Shown: positions 18,672-30,885 of the stretch, in pieces
Position numbering within the stretch: position 1 is the first letter of the stretch
Layout of the letters: every line of letters begins with the position of its first letter
From: Diplocarpon mali
Taxonomy: Eukaryota > Ascomycota > Leotiomycetes > Helotiales > Drepanopezizaceae
Assembly (NCBI GenBank): GCA_024741835.1
Contig: JAENRP010000058.1
Span: 116,255-180,254 of the forward strand
DNA length: 64,000 nucleotides
Reading direction: 5' to 3'
Notes under the pieces: model-generated
The model's input: the letters and a program-made list of their open reading frames with translations, nothing else
Databases searched by the model: none
What the model was told of the DNA's origin: nothing
Translations under genes and position numbers: made by a program

Positions 18672-19685
18672 ATTAAAAGAGAGTTGTTGGCGGCTGAGCC
18701 GGACGTCTGGTAGTGTTAGGGATAAATTCTGCCGCCTTTACATCAAAGCTGCCCATTCCGCGACCTTCCTCCTGGCGTCTCTTTCAGCGCACTGGGGATA
18801 CATCCCTTGGGGCATATGAGGAGAGTTGCGTTGTGGAGGAACCATGGGCTCAAAATGGATATCCAACTCCCGAGAGTATCGGGCTGGCTGGGAACAATTT
18901 AAAAGAGACTGCTGGAAGAGACTTCACGTTGCCTACGACAAATGACCAACCGCCTGGAATGTTTGAGACAGCGCTGGTCCTCTGCGAGATGAAACACATG
19001 AACGGCTCATGAAGACTCTCGACTCTATCCTACAGAGTTGTGTTCCACGTGTTAACACGGCATCGGTGAGAAGGTGACTGTACAACACATCAGTCCTCTA
19101 GGACAATGATAGCGAGGGCAGGGGACTAAGCAGGGGAGGGCACATACAAATGATGTTGTCGCCACGCACAAGAGACCCCTTTCCGTGTCCCCATACTCTG
19201 AGGTCTCTGCACTCGTTTTCCCATTCCCTGTCTTCAGAATCAACAGCCACTACTCCATACCCTCAAGCGCCACCAAGTCATTTTCAACTTTAACTTCCTT
19301 TCCACTGTCATCCATGCGCGGTCTCGCCAGCTGCTCTCGCCACTTTCTCCTACCTACCTAGCTATCAGGCAGGCTTGATAGTCAATTCTCCGAGGACCAT
19401 GATAGGCGCCAGCGCAACAAGATTTAGCTTAGGAAAATAGTAGTGAGATGCTATGCGTCGGCTGTAGAGTACGTAGTGTACAACGTGCAGCCTGCCTCGG
19501 TGGACTAATCCGATGCGTTGGAAGCTTAACTTGGTTCGAGTCCAGATTCAACGCGCGGCTGTACCAGCGGTCATGTCGATAGAGCCATCGGGCTTTGTAA
19601 TCGCAATAGCTGGTAGTGGCATCAAGGAACCAATGCCGAGGCAATGGAAATAAGCAGCCCGGATCGAAGGAAGATCGCTTTTCGG
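18672..19685. other. Intergenic, no supported gene
   Basis: A plus-strand open frame at 18713-19012 (99 codons) and small frames near 19429-19716 (-) have no motif or conservation clue. CCTACCTACCTAGCTA near 19350 is a simple repeat. A GGTTCGAGTCC at about 19533 resembles a tRNA B box but has no matching tRNA fold. Confidence 0.5.
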
Positions 19686-19964
19686 TCACGGGAGAGGCGG
19701 GCAAGGTGGATGGCACAACGCCGCTTCTGGCCTGTTTGAAACGTGTGTTTTTTCTGCTCCTAGCATGGCTTCTATGTTCTTTTGGGTCGGCCTAGAGCCG
19801 TTCCTCGTCTGCGCAACGGGAATGGGTGCGTACTCTCTTGCCAAATCCACTCGGGGGTGGTAATGGTGCAGAATTTCGTTCTGAAGTAAAAGGTTGTTTC
19901 GTGACTTGGAGGAAGATACCGGAGACGGGTTGTGCGGTACACATGTTGGGATTGGAGAGGCCAT
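19686..19964 (-). CDS. Small hypothetical protein (candidate)
   Basis: A 92-codon frame from an ATG in good context (CACAAAATGGCC, ATG at 19964-19962) to TGA at 19686. The peptide is polar, with VDLAREYAPIPVAQTRNGSR in the middle and a Pro/Cys-rich end (HPPCPPLP). The frame stays open upstream to 20180, but that part is low-complexity Pro/Ser/Leu, so the internal ATG is preferred. I recognise no family. It could be an exon of a larger gene or chance. Confidence 0.3.
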   Translation of the reverse strand: MASPIPTCVPHNPSPVSSSKSRNNLLLQNEILHHYHPRVDLAREYAPIPVAQTRNGSRPTQKNIEAMLGAEKTHVSNRPEAALCHPPCPPLP

Positions 19965-21127
19965 TTTGTGGTGAGATAGGGGGTGTCGGTGGTATGTGGA
20001 CTCGGTCGGGTAGAGGGGAGTGATGAGGTTTTCTATTTCTAGGACGAAAGCTAGCCAACATAAATGAAGAGGAGATAAGGGTGTGGGGGGGGACGACAGT
20101 CGGATGCTAGGAGCGTGTCTTTGAAGTAATAGCTTACTGGAAGGAAGAAGACCTGCTGAGATGGTAAGTATCTGAAACACATTCTGCGTCCCGGGCTAGG
20201 TTGTAACGAAAGAGACGAAAGCCGGCAACATGTCGACTTGATGAAAATAAGACAGATCTTCAAAAAAATCTTCAGTGAGTGAGTGCACTCGCTCTACCAA
20301 GGTGGTACTGAATCGAGAGCTCCCTGTCATGCAACGAAAACACAGCGATAAAGCGTCGAGTTGTGACAGCACGAAGAGTCACGCCACCAGAAAGGGCTAC
20401 ACACATGCCATCCGGAAACAGCTGGCCTCTTTCATGTGGCGTAGGGATATCTCGAGCTGCCTCTTCGTCCTGAGCAAATGACTTATCTTGGCCGAGGATT
20501 TCCGCGGGCTCGGTAAGACACAGTACAGTGTCTTTGCGGGACTCGATCACATCGAATATTATCAGCTGCTAACCTCATAGCACGCTCCCCTAAACCTCTC
20601 ACTGAAGCGTAGATTGGCGGCAACAAGGTTCGATTTACAGCTATTCTCGCCCACCAGGACTCACCAAATACCTGCTAGGCAGCACTCCAAAGTAACCGCA
20701 AAATCAGGTAATAGCCCTCACAGAACAGCTCTTGCGAATCACTAACCCGGAATCACACAATTTTCCTTCAAGTAACATCCTTCAATCTCATGGACCCGCC
20801 GCCCACTCGCGAAAAGCAATATCAGCAACCACCAAACAGTCTCCGAGTCATACATTCCAGGCTCCGTCCAATCTAGCCGCTCCCCTCGCCATAGACGGCC
20901 TGCTAAGATGTCGCAATCACCCAGGAGCATGGGAGTGTGCGACATGAGCAAGCCCGGTAGGCGCGGGCCAGTCTAGTCATTGACGAGATCAGATGTGCCG
21001 GGGCGAGATGGAGTGGCATGCAGGCAGTGTAATCACGTCTGTCTGTGTCGTGTTGTATTGATTCATCTCGGGCATCCGATTTAGTCATAGAAGGATCCAT
21101 GTCCAGTAAAGGACCACGTGAGAGTTA
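19965..21127. other. Intergenic region downstream of UPF1
   Basis: About 1.16 kb. A minus frame at 20272-20550 (92 codons) is open but has no recognised motif. The rest should include the UPF1 3' UTR (left of 21128). Confidence 0.5.
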
Positions 21128-24100
21128 TCAATCGTAGCCACCGCCAACTTGGCTCGCAAACGAAGTGGAAACACTCTTCTCGTCGTCGTCAAGACGGCGG
21201 CCGCTCAACAGGGAACTGCCGCCGAAGACGCTGCCATTGCCGGTCTTGTATTCGGGGACGGGCCCGCCGAACTGGATGTAGCGCGACAACCGGTCGGATT
21301 GGCTCAGGCTGGTTTGCCTCTGAGCGGGCTCGGTTCCGTCGAGGCTCACGCCGCCTTGGCCGATGCCTTTGCCATCAATGACGCTGCTGGTGGTGTCTGT
21401 AAGCTCGCTAGCAGCGATCGATTCGCCGGCAACACTGTCTGCTGCACGGCCACGGCCTTTTTGGCCATTAGGTCGAGCACGGGGGTCAAGGCCTGGCCAG
21501 GTGGTGTCAGGGGGAAACTGGGAGAACATTTGAGGAAAGGCGGAACCAAGACCAACACCACCGAGAGCAGAGGAGTGAACGGACGAAACATCATCGGGGA
21601 TGTAACCCATCATGGACCCTGCATCGCTGAAGTCGCGAGGAGCCTTGCCGTTAGTACCCGAACGTCCATTGAAAGAAGCGTGGGACATTTGATAACGCTG
21701 GGGACCGCGGTAGGTAGTCTTCGGGCGACTGAATTGGAGCAGAGAGGTTTGCAAATTGGAGAGCGGGCCCTCGACCAAGCAGTTCCGTTCTTTGTAGTGC
21801 AGCAAAAGGTAATGCCACAAAGGATGCTTGGAGAGAACCTTGGGATTGCCGAGAATGACGAGACCATACTTTGCACGGGTAAGGGCGACGTTGAGACGAC
21901 GAGGGTCGCTCAAAAAACCGATGCCTTGGTGATCGTTGGATCTGACACAAGACAGAACGATGAAATCCTTCTCACGACCTTGGAAGGCATCGACTGAAGC
22001 AACTTCAACCTCCTTGTAGTTTTCCTTTTTAAAGGTACCCGCGTTCTGCATGGAGCTGACCACATAACTGCGTTGACCTTCGTAAGGAGTGATAACACCA
22101 ATGTCGGCAGGTTGGACACCGGCCTTGAAAAACCGAGTCACGATTTTCTCAACGTTGGATGCTTCAGTACGATTGAGGTACGAAGTACCAGAAGCGGATA
22201 TCTCCTCGTTGCCAAGATTAGACCAGAACATCATGGGGGTATCGCTAACAGGCCAAGGGAAGTCGACATCGCGGCGAAGGCGTTGCTGCATGGTGACACC
22301 ATTCTGAAGATCTCCTTCATAGAACATGTTCGACGGGAACTCAGATAGACAAGGGTGCATACGATACTGAACGTTGAGGCGGATAGGGTGAAGGTGCAGG
22401 GTGACGAGACGCTCAAAGAGTGATTGATTCAGACCAGCCTTTGCAGCCTTCTTGTTCATGATAACCGGGCCCAATTGCTGATGATCTCCAACAAGGACGA
22501 CTTGCTTGCATCCGAGGACGAGAGGAATCATACATTCTGGTTCGGCGGATTGGGTGGACTCATCGATAAGAACAGTTCGGAACTTCATCTTAGCAAGGCG
22601 AGGATCACCAGCACCAACACATGTGCAGCAAATAACATCGGCACTGTTCAAAACTTCGCGCTCAGCAGCTCTGGTGAGAGTCTTGAACTTCTTCTCATCC
22701 TGGCTCGAAAGTTCGCCAAGTTCGCCCTTCAGCTGAGAGAGCTTTGTGAGGTCATGGTTGCTGTCATTCATCCGGACCTGATCGTGGAGAGATAGGAACC
22801 CAACCGACGACTCGACATCCTCGCGGGACTTCGCGGTAAGACGGACAACTTTCAAGCCTGTGCGATGGATCCTCTCACACAGCTGATCCACAGCTACGTT
22901 GGAAGGAGCGCACACAAGCACTTGACCACCGTTGACCTTTGCCAGGTGATAGATTACGGTCGCAGAGGTGACAGTCTTTCCAGTTCCAGGAGGACCTTGA
23001 ATCAAACTGAGAGGCTTCTGTAGGACGCTCTTGACAGCATTGTTCTGACTGCCATTCAGCTCAGGAAGTCCTGGGACGCTGAATTTCTTGGGCATCTGAA
23101 TCTTCATAGGAGCAGCTGCAACCTCATGACCAAGCAGCTTGTGGAAGATGTAACCAGACACACTCATCTCATCGACGGCAAAAGTCTTCATGGCAAATTG
23201 CATACGGTCATATGAAGTAGCCTTCCAGACATAGTCGGCGGAGAAGTTGTGAGTGCACTCGGTTGGGACCGACTTGTCGTTTCCAACCTTGCGAAGTTCG
23301 ATAGTGACCTCGTCCGACTGATTATTGGGAATCTTGACAACATATCCAACTCCTTCCCATACTGGACGTAGCTCTCCTTTGTATTTGAGTCGCATCTCGT
23401 CTCCAACTGCCAGCTTGACATCACCTAGCTCGATCTTTGGTAGTACAAAACTTGCCAAATGCTTGTTGTTGAGACCATAGTCCCAGCGAATGACAAGATT
23501 ATCCTCGGACTGTGCCTCCTTCAGCTTGCGATCGTAGTCGGCTTCGATCTTCACAAGAGGTCCGAATACATTCTGGTATTGATACGCATCGTCATACTTG
23601 AGCAGAACCGGGGCAGGGTCATCGTCGATTCCAGCAGCCTTCTCGAGATCCTGAATCGTAGCACCGGCATTGTCCTTCCACATCTCCTCTAATTTGGCGA
23701 TCATCGGGGGTGTAAGGTGTCTGGCGCGCAGCTGCTCAGCATCCGTAGGAACTGACACGAGCCAAGGAAGGAATGAACGATCTTCGATAAGTGGTTGCCA
23801 TCTTGAGACATCCCAACTCATGTCCTTCGAGGAGGGCTGAGAAGCGCAGGGCTGGCGGCAGAGGAGGACCACAACGGTATCCGATTTTGCGGGAATGAAG
23901 CCGAGGAGAAAGACGTTCTTTGTACCGCAATTGTAACATTCGAGGACGGTATCTCCCAGGGTGGAATCCGGGTGGAGCTGGACCTCCTTGTGTCTGGCAC
24001 GGACAAGATGGTTGACGATGTGGGAGGACGTAGCATTACCACGGGCACTGCAGAACCATTTCGTGCATCCCAAACATTTCACAACACAGCTTGGGGAGTG

Positions 24101-24461
24101 GATTCCACAGTATCTTCAACCGGTCAGCCCGCGCCCCAAAGTGCTGTGTCTGCGAGTGAACTTACGCGCAAGCATGGGCTGGAAGCTCCTTTTCGTCCTC
24201 CACGCCTCTCAAGCCTAAAGTCTTCATCCCGTCAACTGGTAGACTGGCCATACTCTCGGAATCCTCGTCGTCAAAGGCTTCGGTCTCATTGTCTTCATCA
24301 TTTCTACGCCTACTAGGCCCCAGGCCACCACGCCCTCCATACTGTCCATACAGCAAGGCCTCATCCGGGTCGAGAGTCGAAAGGTCGTCTGCGCCGGCAT
24401 TGATCGCAGCGGCGGAGTCGGATATCAGGTGGTTTCCCAGGTGAGTAAAGGCTCCTTCCAT
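21128..24461 (-). CDS. upf1: UPF1/NAM7 RNA helicase, nonsense-mediated decay
   Basis: Two exons, 24461-24166 and 24113-21128, separated by a 52 bp intron (GTAAGT donor, GCTGACC branch, AAG acceptor). They encode 1,093 aa, the usual fungal length. The intron falls inside the zinc-rich CH domain. Joined, the exons give [16 protein letters not shown] and the CYNCGTKN ligands at about residues 98-165. SF1 helicase motifs follow: GPPGTGKT at 472-479, then [31 protein letters not shown] and [14 protein letters not shown]. The C-terminus is Ser/Gly/Gln-rich. UPF1 is the ATP-dependent helicase that, with UPF2 and UPF3, marks mRNAs with premature stops for decay in the cytoplasm. ATG 24461 ([12 protein letters not shown]) matches the fungal N-terminus; an in-frame ATG 48 bp upstream is possible but less likely. 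Confidence 0.96.
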
Positions 24462-24903
24462 GGTAAGGATTTTGGGTGTTTCTGGGCATGAAATGTCAGC
24501 TTCAAACACTCTATTCCAAAGCCACAGAAGTGCTGGGCGTTATTTGGGTAGAGAGAAGCAGGTACCCGTAGCGTGAGGTGGCACTGGGACCAAGAGCCCT
24601 TACTTTTTGTTTTTAATTTGTGCAGCCTTGTGGCGCGTAAAAGGATTGCTCGTCACGAACGTCAGTCGGTCTCTCAAGTCATTTCTCTCGAATGTAGGCA
24701 GCGTCTTATGTGCTGGTCTCGGGCGGTGACAATGTAATGTAGTGGCTGAGTCTAGAGAAGCGTGGGATGCGGCTGTTGCTGGTGAGGTACATGGACTTTT
24801 TAGCGCGGGTCGGCCGCCAAGATTTTAGCATTATAGCCTCAAATTTTATCTTCAATTCTACAACAGCACCCGTTTGCGCCGACGACCACAGAACGCAGCA
24901 AAC
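24462..24903. promoter_or_regulatory. Shared divergent promoter region of UPF1 and IMP4
   Basis: 442 bp separate the UPF1 start (-) from the IMP4 start (+). No clear TATA box is visible. The head-to-head arrangement suggests, but does not prove, shared control. Confidence 0.5.
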
Positions 24904-26105
24904 ATGAATACTGCCATCGTAAGTCCGCTCCATCTTCTTTTAACTCCATAGTAGTATCGGAGACGCGACTGCAAGCTATTGGCTATTGAAGATTTACTCG
25001 TCGGACTCCGAGTCTCGATAGCTCCAAAGATCTATCGGTGGCAAGAAATGTAGAGTGGAGGAAATTCGATTAATCCGACGACGTAACAAGAGGAGAGCGA
25101 TCTCTGCGACTAAGATCATATGGCATATGCCTTAGCTACCCTGTTTCATTTCTGATTGAGCCTCTACAGCAAATACACGACCGCATCTTGAAGACCTGCT
25201 AACTCCTCCTCCAGAGAAAACGGCAACGCCAACGGAAAGACTACATCTACCGCCGTGCAATTACTCTTCGAGATGCGGAGATATCAGAGAAGCGCGCCAA
25301 ACTACGCTCCTCTCTCGCAACAGGCAAGCCTCTCGACCCCGCCATTGCCAACGACAAGAGTCTGCGCTCCGACTACAAATACGACGAATCGCGGCCTGAC
25401 CTTTCGACCAATGAAGCCTTGGATCTCGACGACGAATACGCGCAATTATCGGGTATAGTAGATCCACGCGTGCTAGTTACCACGTCTCGGGACCCATCCA
25501 CGCGCCTCTCGTCATTCGCAAAGGAGATACGGTTATTGCTCCCCACGTCTATCAGGCTGAATAGAGGAAACCTCATCTTGCCGAACTTGGTTTCTTCTGC
25601 ACAAGCATCGGGCCTATCGGATATTGTACTGCTACATGAACACCGCGGTGTACCCACAGCGCTCACCCTCTCTCACTTCCCACACGGCCCGACCGTCTCC
25701 TTCTCCCTTTACAACGTCGTCTTGCGCCACGACATCCCCAACTCCTCGCGCGGAACAGTCAGCGAGTCGTATCCACACCTCATCTTCGAGGGTTTCACCT
25801 CCAAACTCGGCCTTCGCATCGTGCGAGTTCTCAAACATGTATTCCCGCCCAGGGAAGCCATCACAAACAAGACAAAGGTCGGGAGCAGAGTGGTAACGTT
25901 CAAGAATATCGAGGATAGCATTGAGGTGCGGCATCATGTTTTTGTACGGACAGGGTATCAGAGCGTGGAGCTGGCGGAGGTCGGGCCCAGGATGACGATG
26001 AGGTGTTTTGAGATCAGAGGGGGCACGCTGGAAAACAAAGATGGGGATGTAGAGTGGCGCTTAAACCAATATACCCGGACGAGCAGGAAGAAGGACTACT
26101 TGTGA
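24904..26105 (+). CDS. imp4: IMP4, U3 snoRNP Brix-domain protein
   Basis: The model is exon 1 at 24904-24918 (five codons, MNTAI, ending before GTAAGT), a 296 bp intron to CCAG at 25214, and exon 2 at 25215-26105, giving 301 aa. Exon 2 opens with the basic RKRQRQRKDYIYRRAITLRD stretch typical of Imp4. It then has the Brix domain: VTTSRDPSTRLSSFAKEIRL, LLPTSIRLNRGN, DIVLLHEHRGVPTALTLSHF, PHGPT, FEGFTSKLGLRIV, VGPRMTMRCFEIRGGTL and the closing EWRLNQYTRTSRKKDYL. Imp4 works with Imp3 and Mpp10 in the nucleolar SSU processome for 18S rRNA maturation. The tiny first exon is inferred from splice signals and from the lack of an ATG before the conserved start. A different short first exon remains possible because the intron is long for this genome. 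Confidence 0.92.
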
Positions 26106-27522
26106 GCTTGCGAGCCCGGGAAGTCGAGAACCTGCGAATTTCTCTGGCTTGGCTTGTGAACCGGTGCCTGTGGATGATTAATGTTGCTTTAGCGCGGAGT
26201 TTGGGCGGCTTGCATCAAAACCGATACAGAAACACTTCCCACCGAACCAAGATCACTGTGATATACAGTGACCACAGGACCGGGCCTCGTAAACGAGCAA
26301 ATCCAAAGACTTCAATCCAGTTCCCAGCCGCTTCCTTGAGAGAGGGATACAACAAGACCGCGACAGCTGTGCGGTAGGCTTCGTTGAAGATGCTCCTCAG
26401 GAGGGCTTTGATTAGGAGGGAAGGGGACATGATTGGGGATACTCCGCTTACTGTCCATGGTGAGGAGGGCATCTACTGTTTTCTACGATGACAAGTCATT
26501 ATGTTCAGCAGGATTCAGAACATGCCGTTCAGGGAGAGCATGTCTCAATGCCACAAACTCTGAAGCTGCTTCTCTTGTCCCCCACGAATGTCTCAGTAGC
26601 CACCTAGTCACGGATTTCGATCATCGTCATGTTCCGAAACGGCAGGTTTTTTCATCAAAGAATGTGTACAAATCGTGTCGCTAAGATCCACCACCGCCAA
26701 CAAGTGAGTTGAGTTGCCGTCTGAGGACATTTCATGGCGAATTAGCGGCTTGTATTGAAGCGCTGGATATAAGAATATCATGGGTATGTTATGGAACGCT
26801 ACGCAGACCTTCGATTGCTTTCCATTGTTCGACGGTAAATAAGATGGAGGTTTTCTTTTACTTGCTTATCTGTGGAGGATTACTGCCTACTGATCCAGTG
26901 ATTCCCCAGGTACTTTCTCTTCATTAACACATACCTAGGTAATATTTAGGTACATATGCCAGGTCACGAATATTGGATGAGACGACACACTTCTCAACCC
27001 CCCCCCATAAAAACATTTGTAGACCTCGAGTCAAGCAATTTTCTCGCAAAGATGCACGATTCACGAACACTATTCTAGCAAAATGTCGCTATGAATAGGC
27101 TTGCGCGTAATATTTGGGGTGACGTGGAGAAGGCCGAGGGACTATGGATCTTCCATTGTCTTGCTGTGCAATTCTGTTCAAATAACAAGCAGTGGTCGGA
27201 AATAATCATAGATGGGTAGATCACCGACTTGTAAATGCCGTCCACCTGACCCAAACCTCTCCAAACCTCCCTTCCCCCCACAAAAAGAACCTTCCACGTG
27301 ATGGCCACACCAGACTATGGGCGTGGGGAACCATGTCCAGGGACATCGGCGATAACGCCGATTCGTCGACACAGCATCGACTCCCTGGAACTCCAAAACG
27401 CCCACGAGATCCCTTGAAGCCTAGCTTGCTGCACGCATCCCACCCTCGATTTCCATCTCATCCGATAGCCTTGCCGCTTGCGAGGGAAGGGATATAAAGC
27501 ATCTGTCGCGCCAACCGTACGA
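26106..27522. other. Intergenic, no supported gene
   Basis: 1.4 kb between IMP4 and the transporter. A short plus frame starting ATG near 27300 (MATPDYGRGEPCPG, 38 codons) could be an upstream ORF of the transporter. TACCTAGG/TAGGTAC repeats occur near 26930-26955. Nothing else is recognised. Confidence 0.5.
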
Positions 27523-29197
27523 ATGCCTCACAGCCGCGTTCCAGCCCTCCAGCCTCCCTCGAGTCCGAATCCAAATCCAAATGCCCTCCCGTTCGCAGCG
27601 CCAGCTCCATACCACCGCCCCGTGTCCCGAACCTCCTCGCGGGAGCCGAAGGCTACTTCTACCCCTGCCCCCGTTTCAGTATTAGAACCTCCCGACGACT
27701 TCCTCGGCGATCTCGACTCTGAGGACGAAGATTGGAGCGTCAGAATGGGACATCGCAGGCCGGAAGACGGGCACTCCCAGCAGCCGCTTCTTCACAAGGA
27801 TGACGAGGAGCGCGGGCGCACAGGCTACGACGATGCGAACTCGCCGGGTACAGCGACAGAGGGGCCGGTGTTCTCGCGGCGGTCGACGATGCGGAGTAGG
27901 AGTCCGGATACGCAGGCGAAGCTGGCGACGCGGAAAAAATACACGTATGCGGTTTTCTTCTTGGGCTTGAGCCTGGTGAGTTTCGTGGTGCAAACGGAGA
28001 CGGCGGTTTATATACAGCACGAGTTGGGTTGGAACAAGGCATACTGCATGTTGTAAGTGTGGGAGGTCTTCATCTTACCAAGAAATCTCTGCCAAGAGAG
28101 CGGTTATGGGTAGAAAAAAAGAAGAAAAGGGAAGAGAGAAGACGTAGGAGAAAAACGGCCACTGATGCAACTCGTACAGATACCTGACCCATGGCTCCTG
28201 GTCCCTCCTCTGGCCATTCCAACTCCTTATCCTGCGCCTTCAGAAATGGCAAATGCCCTGGCCGACCTTCTGGCGCCGACATGTCTACCTGGTGCGCAGC
28301 ACAGCGCAAATGGTAGAGACGCAATCCCTGTCTATACCACGCAGTCAACCCTCTCCCATCCCATACATGCTACGCCAGACAGCGCTGGTAACATGCGCAT
28401 TGACTGTCGCGGGCGGGTCGTGGTACGTAGCCGTGAATTTGACCTCGCCATCCGATTTGACCGCTATCTACAACTGCTCTGCCTTTTTCGCATACGCTTT
28501 CAGTGTTCCTCTGCTGCATGAGAAGCTGCGACTGGATAAGTCTTTCGCCGTCGCCGTGGCTATCATCGGGGTCCTGATCGTTGCGTACGGAGACGCAGCA
28601 CCGACCAAACACGGGGGGAAATCAGGAGGATCAGTAGGCGGCGGCGTGCACAACAAGGAGGCGAGTAACCGCGTCGCCGGCAATCTCATCATCGGCGTTG
28701 GGAGTGTGCTCTATGGCTTTTACGAAGTTCTGTATAAGAAACTCGCTTGTCCTCCCGAAGGCACCAGTCCCGGCCGGGGCATGATCTTCGCCAACACATT
28801 TGGCTCGCTAATTGGTACCTTTACGCTGCTCGTCCTCTGGATCCCACTTCCCATCCTGCATCTCACCGGACTCGAAACATTCGAGCTGCCCAAAGGCGAA
28901 GCCGCATGGCTTCTGTGCATCTCTGTGCTCTCCAACGCTGTGTTCAGCGGCAGCTTCTTGGTCCTGATCTCGCTTACGAGCCCGGTGCTGAGTAGCGTGG
29001 CGGCACTGCTTACAATCTTCCTGGTGGCCATTGTAGACTGGGCGTGGACGGGCATCCCGCTCAGTCCGGCGGCCGTGCTAGGAGGGCTCCTGATCATCGT
29101 GGCGTTTCTATTGCTGAGTTGGAGTACATACCGCGAGATGAGGGAGGAGGGCAGGAAGAAGGCGGTAGACCTTAGCGAGAGCGAGAACGATGACTAG
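27523..29197 (+). CDS. DMT-superfamily (EamA/SLC35F-like) membrane transporter
   Basis: Two exons, 27523-28052 and 28180-29197, with a 127 bp intron (GTAAGT...GTACAG), give 515 aa. Residues 1-145 are a polar Pro/Ser-rich cytosolic tail with an acidic patch (DDFLGDLDSEDEDW). About ten membrane segments follow, starting with YTYAVFFLGLSLVSFVVQTE. The intron joins to YLTHGSWSLLWPFQLLIL, typical of fungal members. Later segments include AVAVAIIGVLIVAYGD, the second-half start NLIIGVGSVLYGFYEVLYKK and the last VLGGLLIIVAFLLLSWSTYR. DMT proteins move nucleotide sugars, metabolites or drugs; fungal relatives sit in vacuolar or Golgi membranes. The substrate cannot be told. The ATG lies 30 bp after a TATAAAG; a longer N-terminus is not excluded. 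Confidence 0.86.
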
Positions 29198-30660
29198 CTG
29201 AGAGGTTTCCGAGAGGTGGTCATTATAGTACTTTGCGGCATAAGGGATTTAAACATAGAGATACTTGCCCGCACGAGGCATTAAACGTGCATCTGCATTT
29301 AGAGTCTTTTTGGGGAATCTTGAAAGGAACATACCTCACCTTGGAGCTTAAGCTGGGCACAAATCTGTACAGTTTTTTTTTGGTTTATACCAACTCAATA
29401 CCTATATAGACATAGCCATCCCATTTCCCAGAACCACCGATCATACTTACGGGCCTTGCAGTGCGGATGTACGTCACGATCCATAGCCTCCGAAACCTCT
29501 ATCGAATCGCTTCAAGAACTGCAGCCTCAACCGTGAAATTGATCTGACCTCGCGTTGCACAGTGCACCGTCACTGCGCATCAATCCCATCTCCAGTATAA
29601 TCGACACGCGCATATCCGACATCAGGGCGAAAAGCTATGAATGATGTGGTGTCCACAGGCTTCGCGCTGAAGTTGAAACCGCAATCGCTGGCCCTGAAGA
29701 CTCCTCGTGGCATGCAAGAAGGGAATAAGAGCTGGACTGGACTGTGCCGGTAGTTTTCGCAGGAACACTGTCGATCGAGAGGGAGATAGCGGGCAAAGGG
29801 TCGTGGAGAGCAAGCCTCTCGCGAAATCGAGAGACATTCGGTCTTCCTTCATGGCAGTGGTGAAGGAAAGACGGAAAAAGAGATGGGATTTGTAGAGCAT
29901 GGTATTGGAGTGTCCTAGAAGTTTCTTGTTGAAATACGGCACGGTGACAAGGTAAACAAACAGTGGGCTGGGCTGTTTAAGCGTCATTAGTGACAACAAA
30001 ATTCGAAGCATTGCCTTTGCTCTTGTATCTGAGTGACCTACTACAATCCCCAACTGCTGCCATCAGATGTTTCTTCTGGTATCTTAACACTAACATCGAC
30101 TCTAAGCATGACAGCGAAGAGGCATACAATCCTTGGCATCAGAGAACTACCAGTTACTTCGAGGTATGTCAGCGCCCTTCCCTTAACTTTAATCCTGACT
30201 GTGTAGAACTGGTAAGAGCAAGGAAAGACGGTGACAACTTGACCCCGGCACCATCGTAGGTAGGAACCAAGGATCCGGATTCCGAGGAGCAGGAGAGAAA
30301 ATCAAGGAGTAGTTCTGATCGTCTAGGGCAACTTGTGAGCTGGATGGACTTGGCCAGCAAATACGGCCGTTTGAGGCTGACTCCTCTGATAGTTCTGGCG
30401 GAGGAGCGATAGAGTAGTCTAGCACATTTAAATCGCTTGTCGTTGCTGGACTTGCTCTCGACGAGTCATTGTCGAGGTAACGGAAAGTCGGAAGCGAACT
30501 CGCTTACATCCGCCACGAGATCGCGCAGTTGTTAGTTGGGTGCAACAACAACCACAACCCAGCCCGGCGTTGCATCGAATTTTTTGAAGATTTGCCGACT
30601 GGTTTACAATCGAGCATATGTATATCTCTCTCTGTGTGTGTGCAACCGACGAGTTGGGCA
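29198..30660. other. Intergenic, no supported gene
   Basis: 1.46 kb downstream of the transporter. The minus frame 29622-30053 (143 codons) lacks any motif. The stretch just left of 30661 may hold further decayed phosphotransferase sequence that I cannot recognise. Confidence 0.45.
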
Positions 30661-30885
30661 AGTATGGAGGCTATTGACGAGCTGATCTATATGGTAGCCC
30701 TTCTGGACTGGGAGGCGGCCGGGTGGTATCGAAGTTACTGGGAGTATTCGAGAGCTATGCACACAGTATGGCAGCAGCCGGTAAGACGATGGCTGGTATA
30801 TATCCGTCGCCCATATCCTCGATGAGTATTTGCCGGAGTGGGCTTGAGCCGCTATGATGCACGATGAACTGTGCCCATGGCCTGG
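30661..30885 (+). pseudogene. Remnant of an APH-type phosphotransferase
   Basis: The plus strand reads LIYMVALLDWEAAGWYRSYW, then EYSRAMHT, at about 30679-30765. This is the characteristic DWE-A-GWYP-x-YWEY block after the catalytic loop of fungal aminoglycoside/choline-kinase-like (APH) proteins. In a shifted frame downstream comes ISVAHILDEYLPEWA, a stop, then AAMMHDEL at about 30800-30865, as expected near the end of such a protein. The catalytic HGD loop and the N-lobe are not visible upstream. It is a fragment with at least one frameshift and one stop. Confidence 0.6.

Noticed and set aside
19500..19560. tRNA-like GGTTCGAGTCC box
   Set aside because: T-stem arms do not pair well and no A box or acceptor stem could be placed around it.
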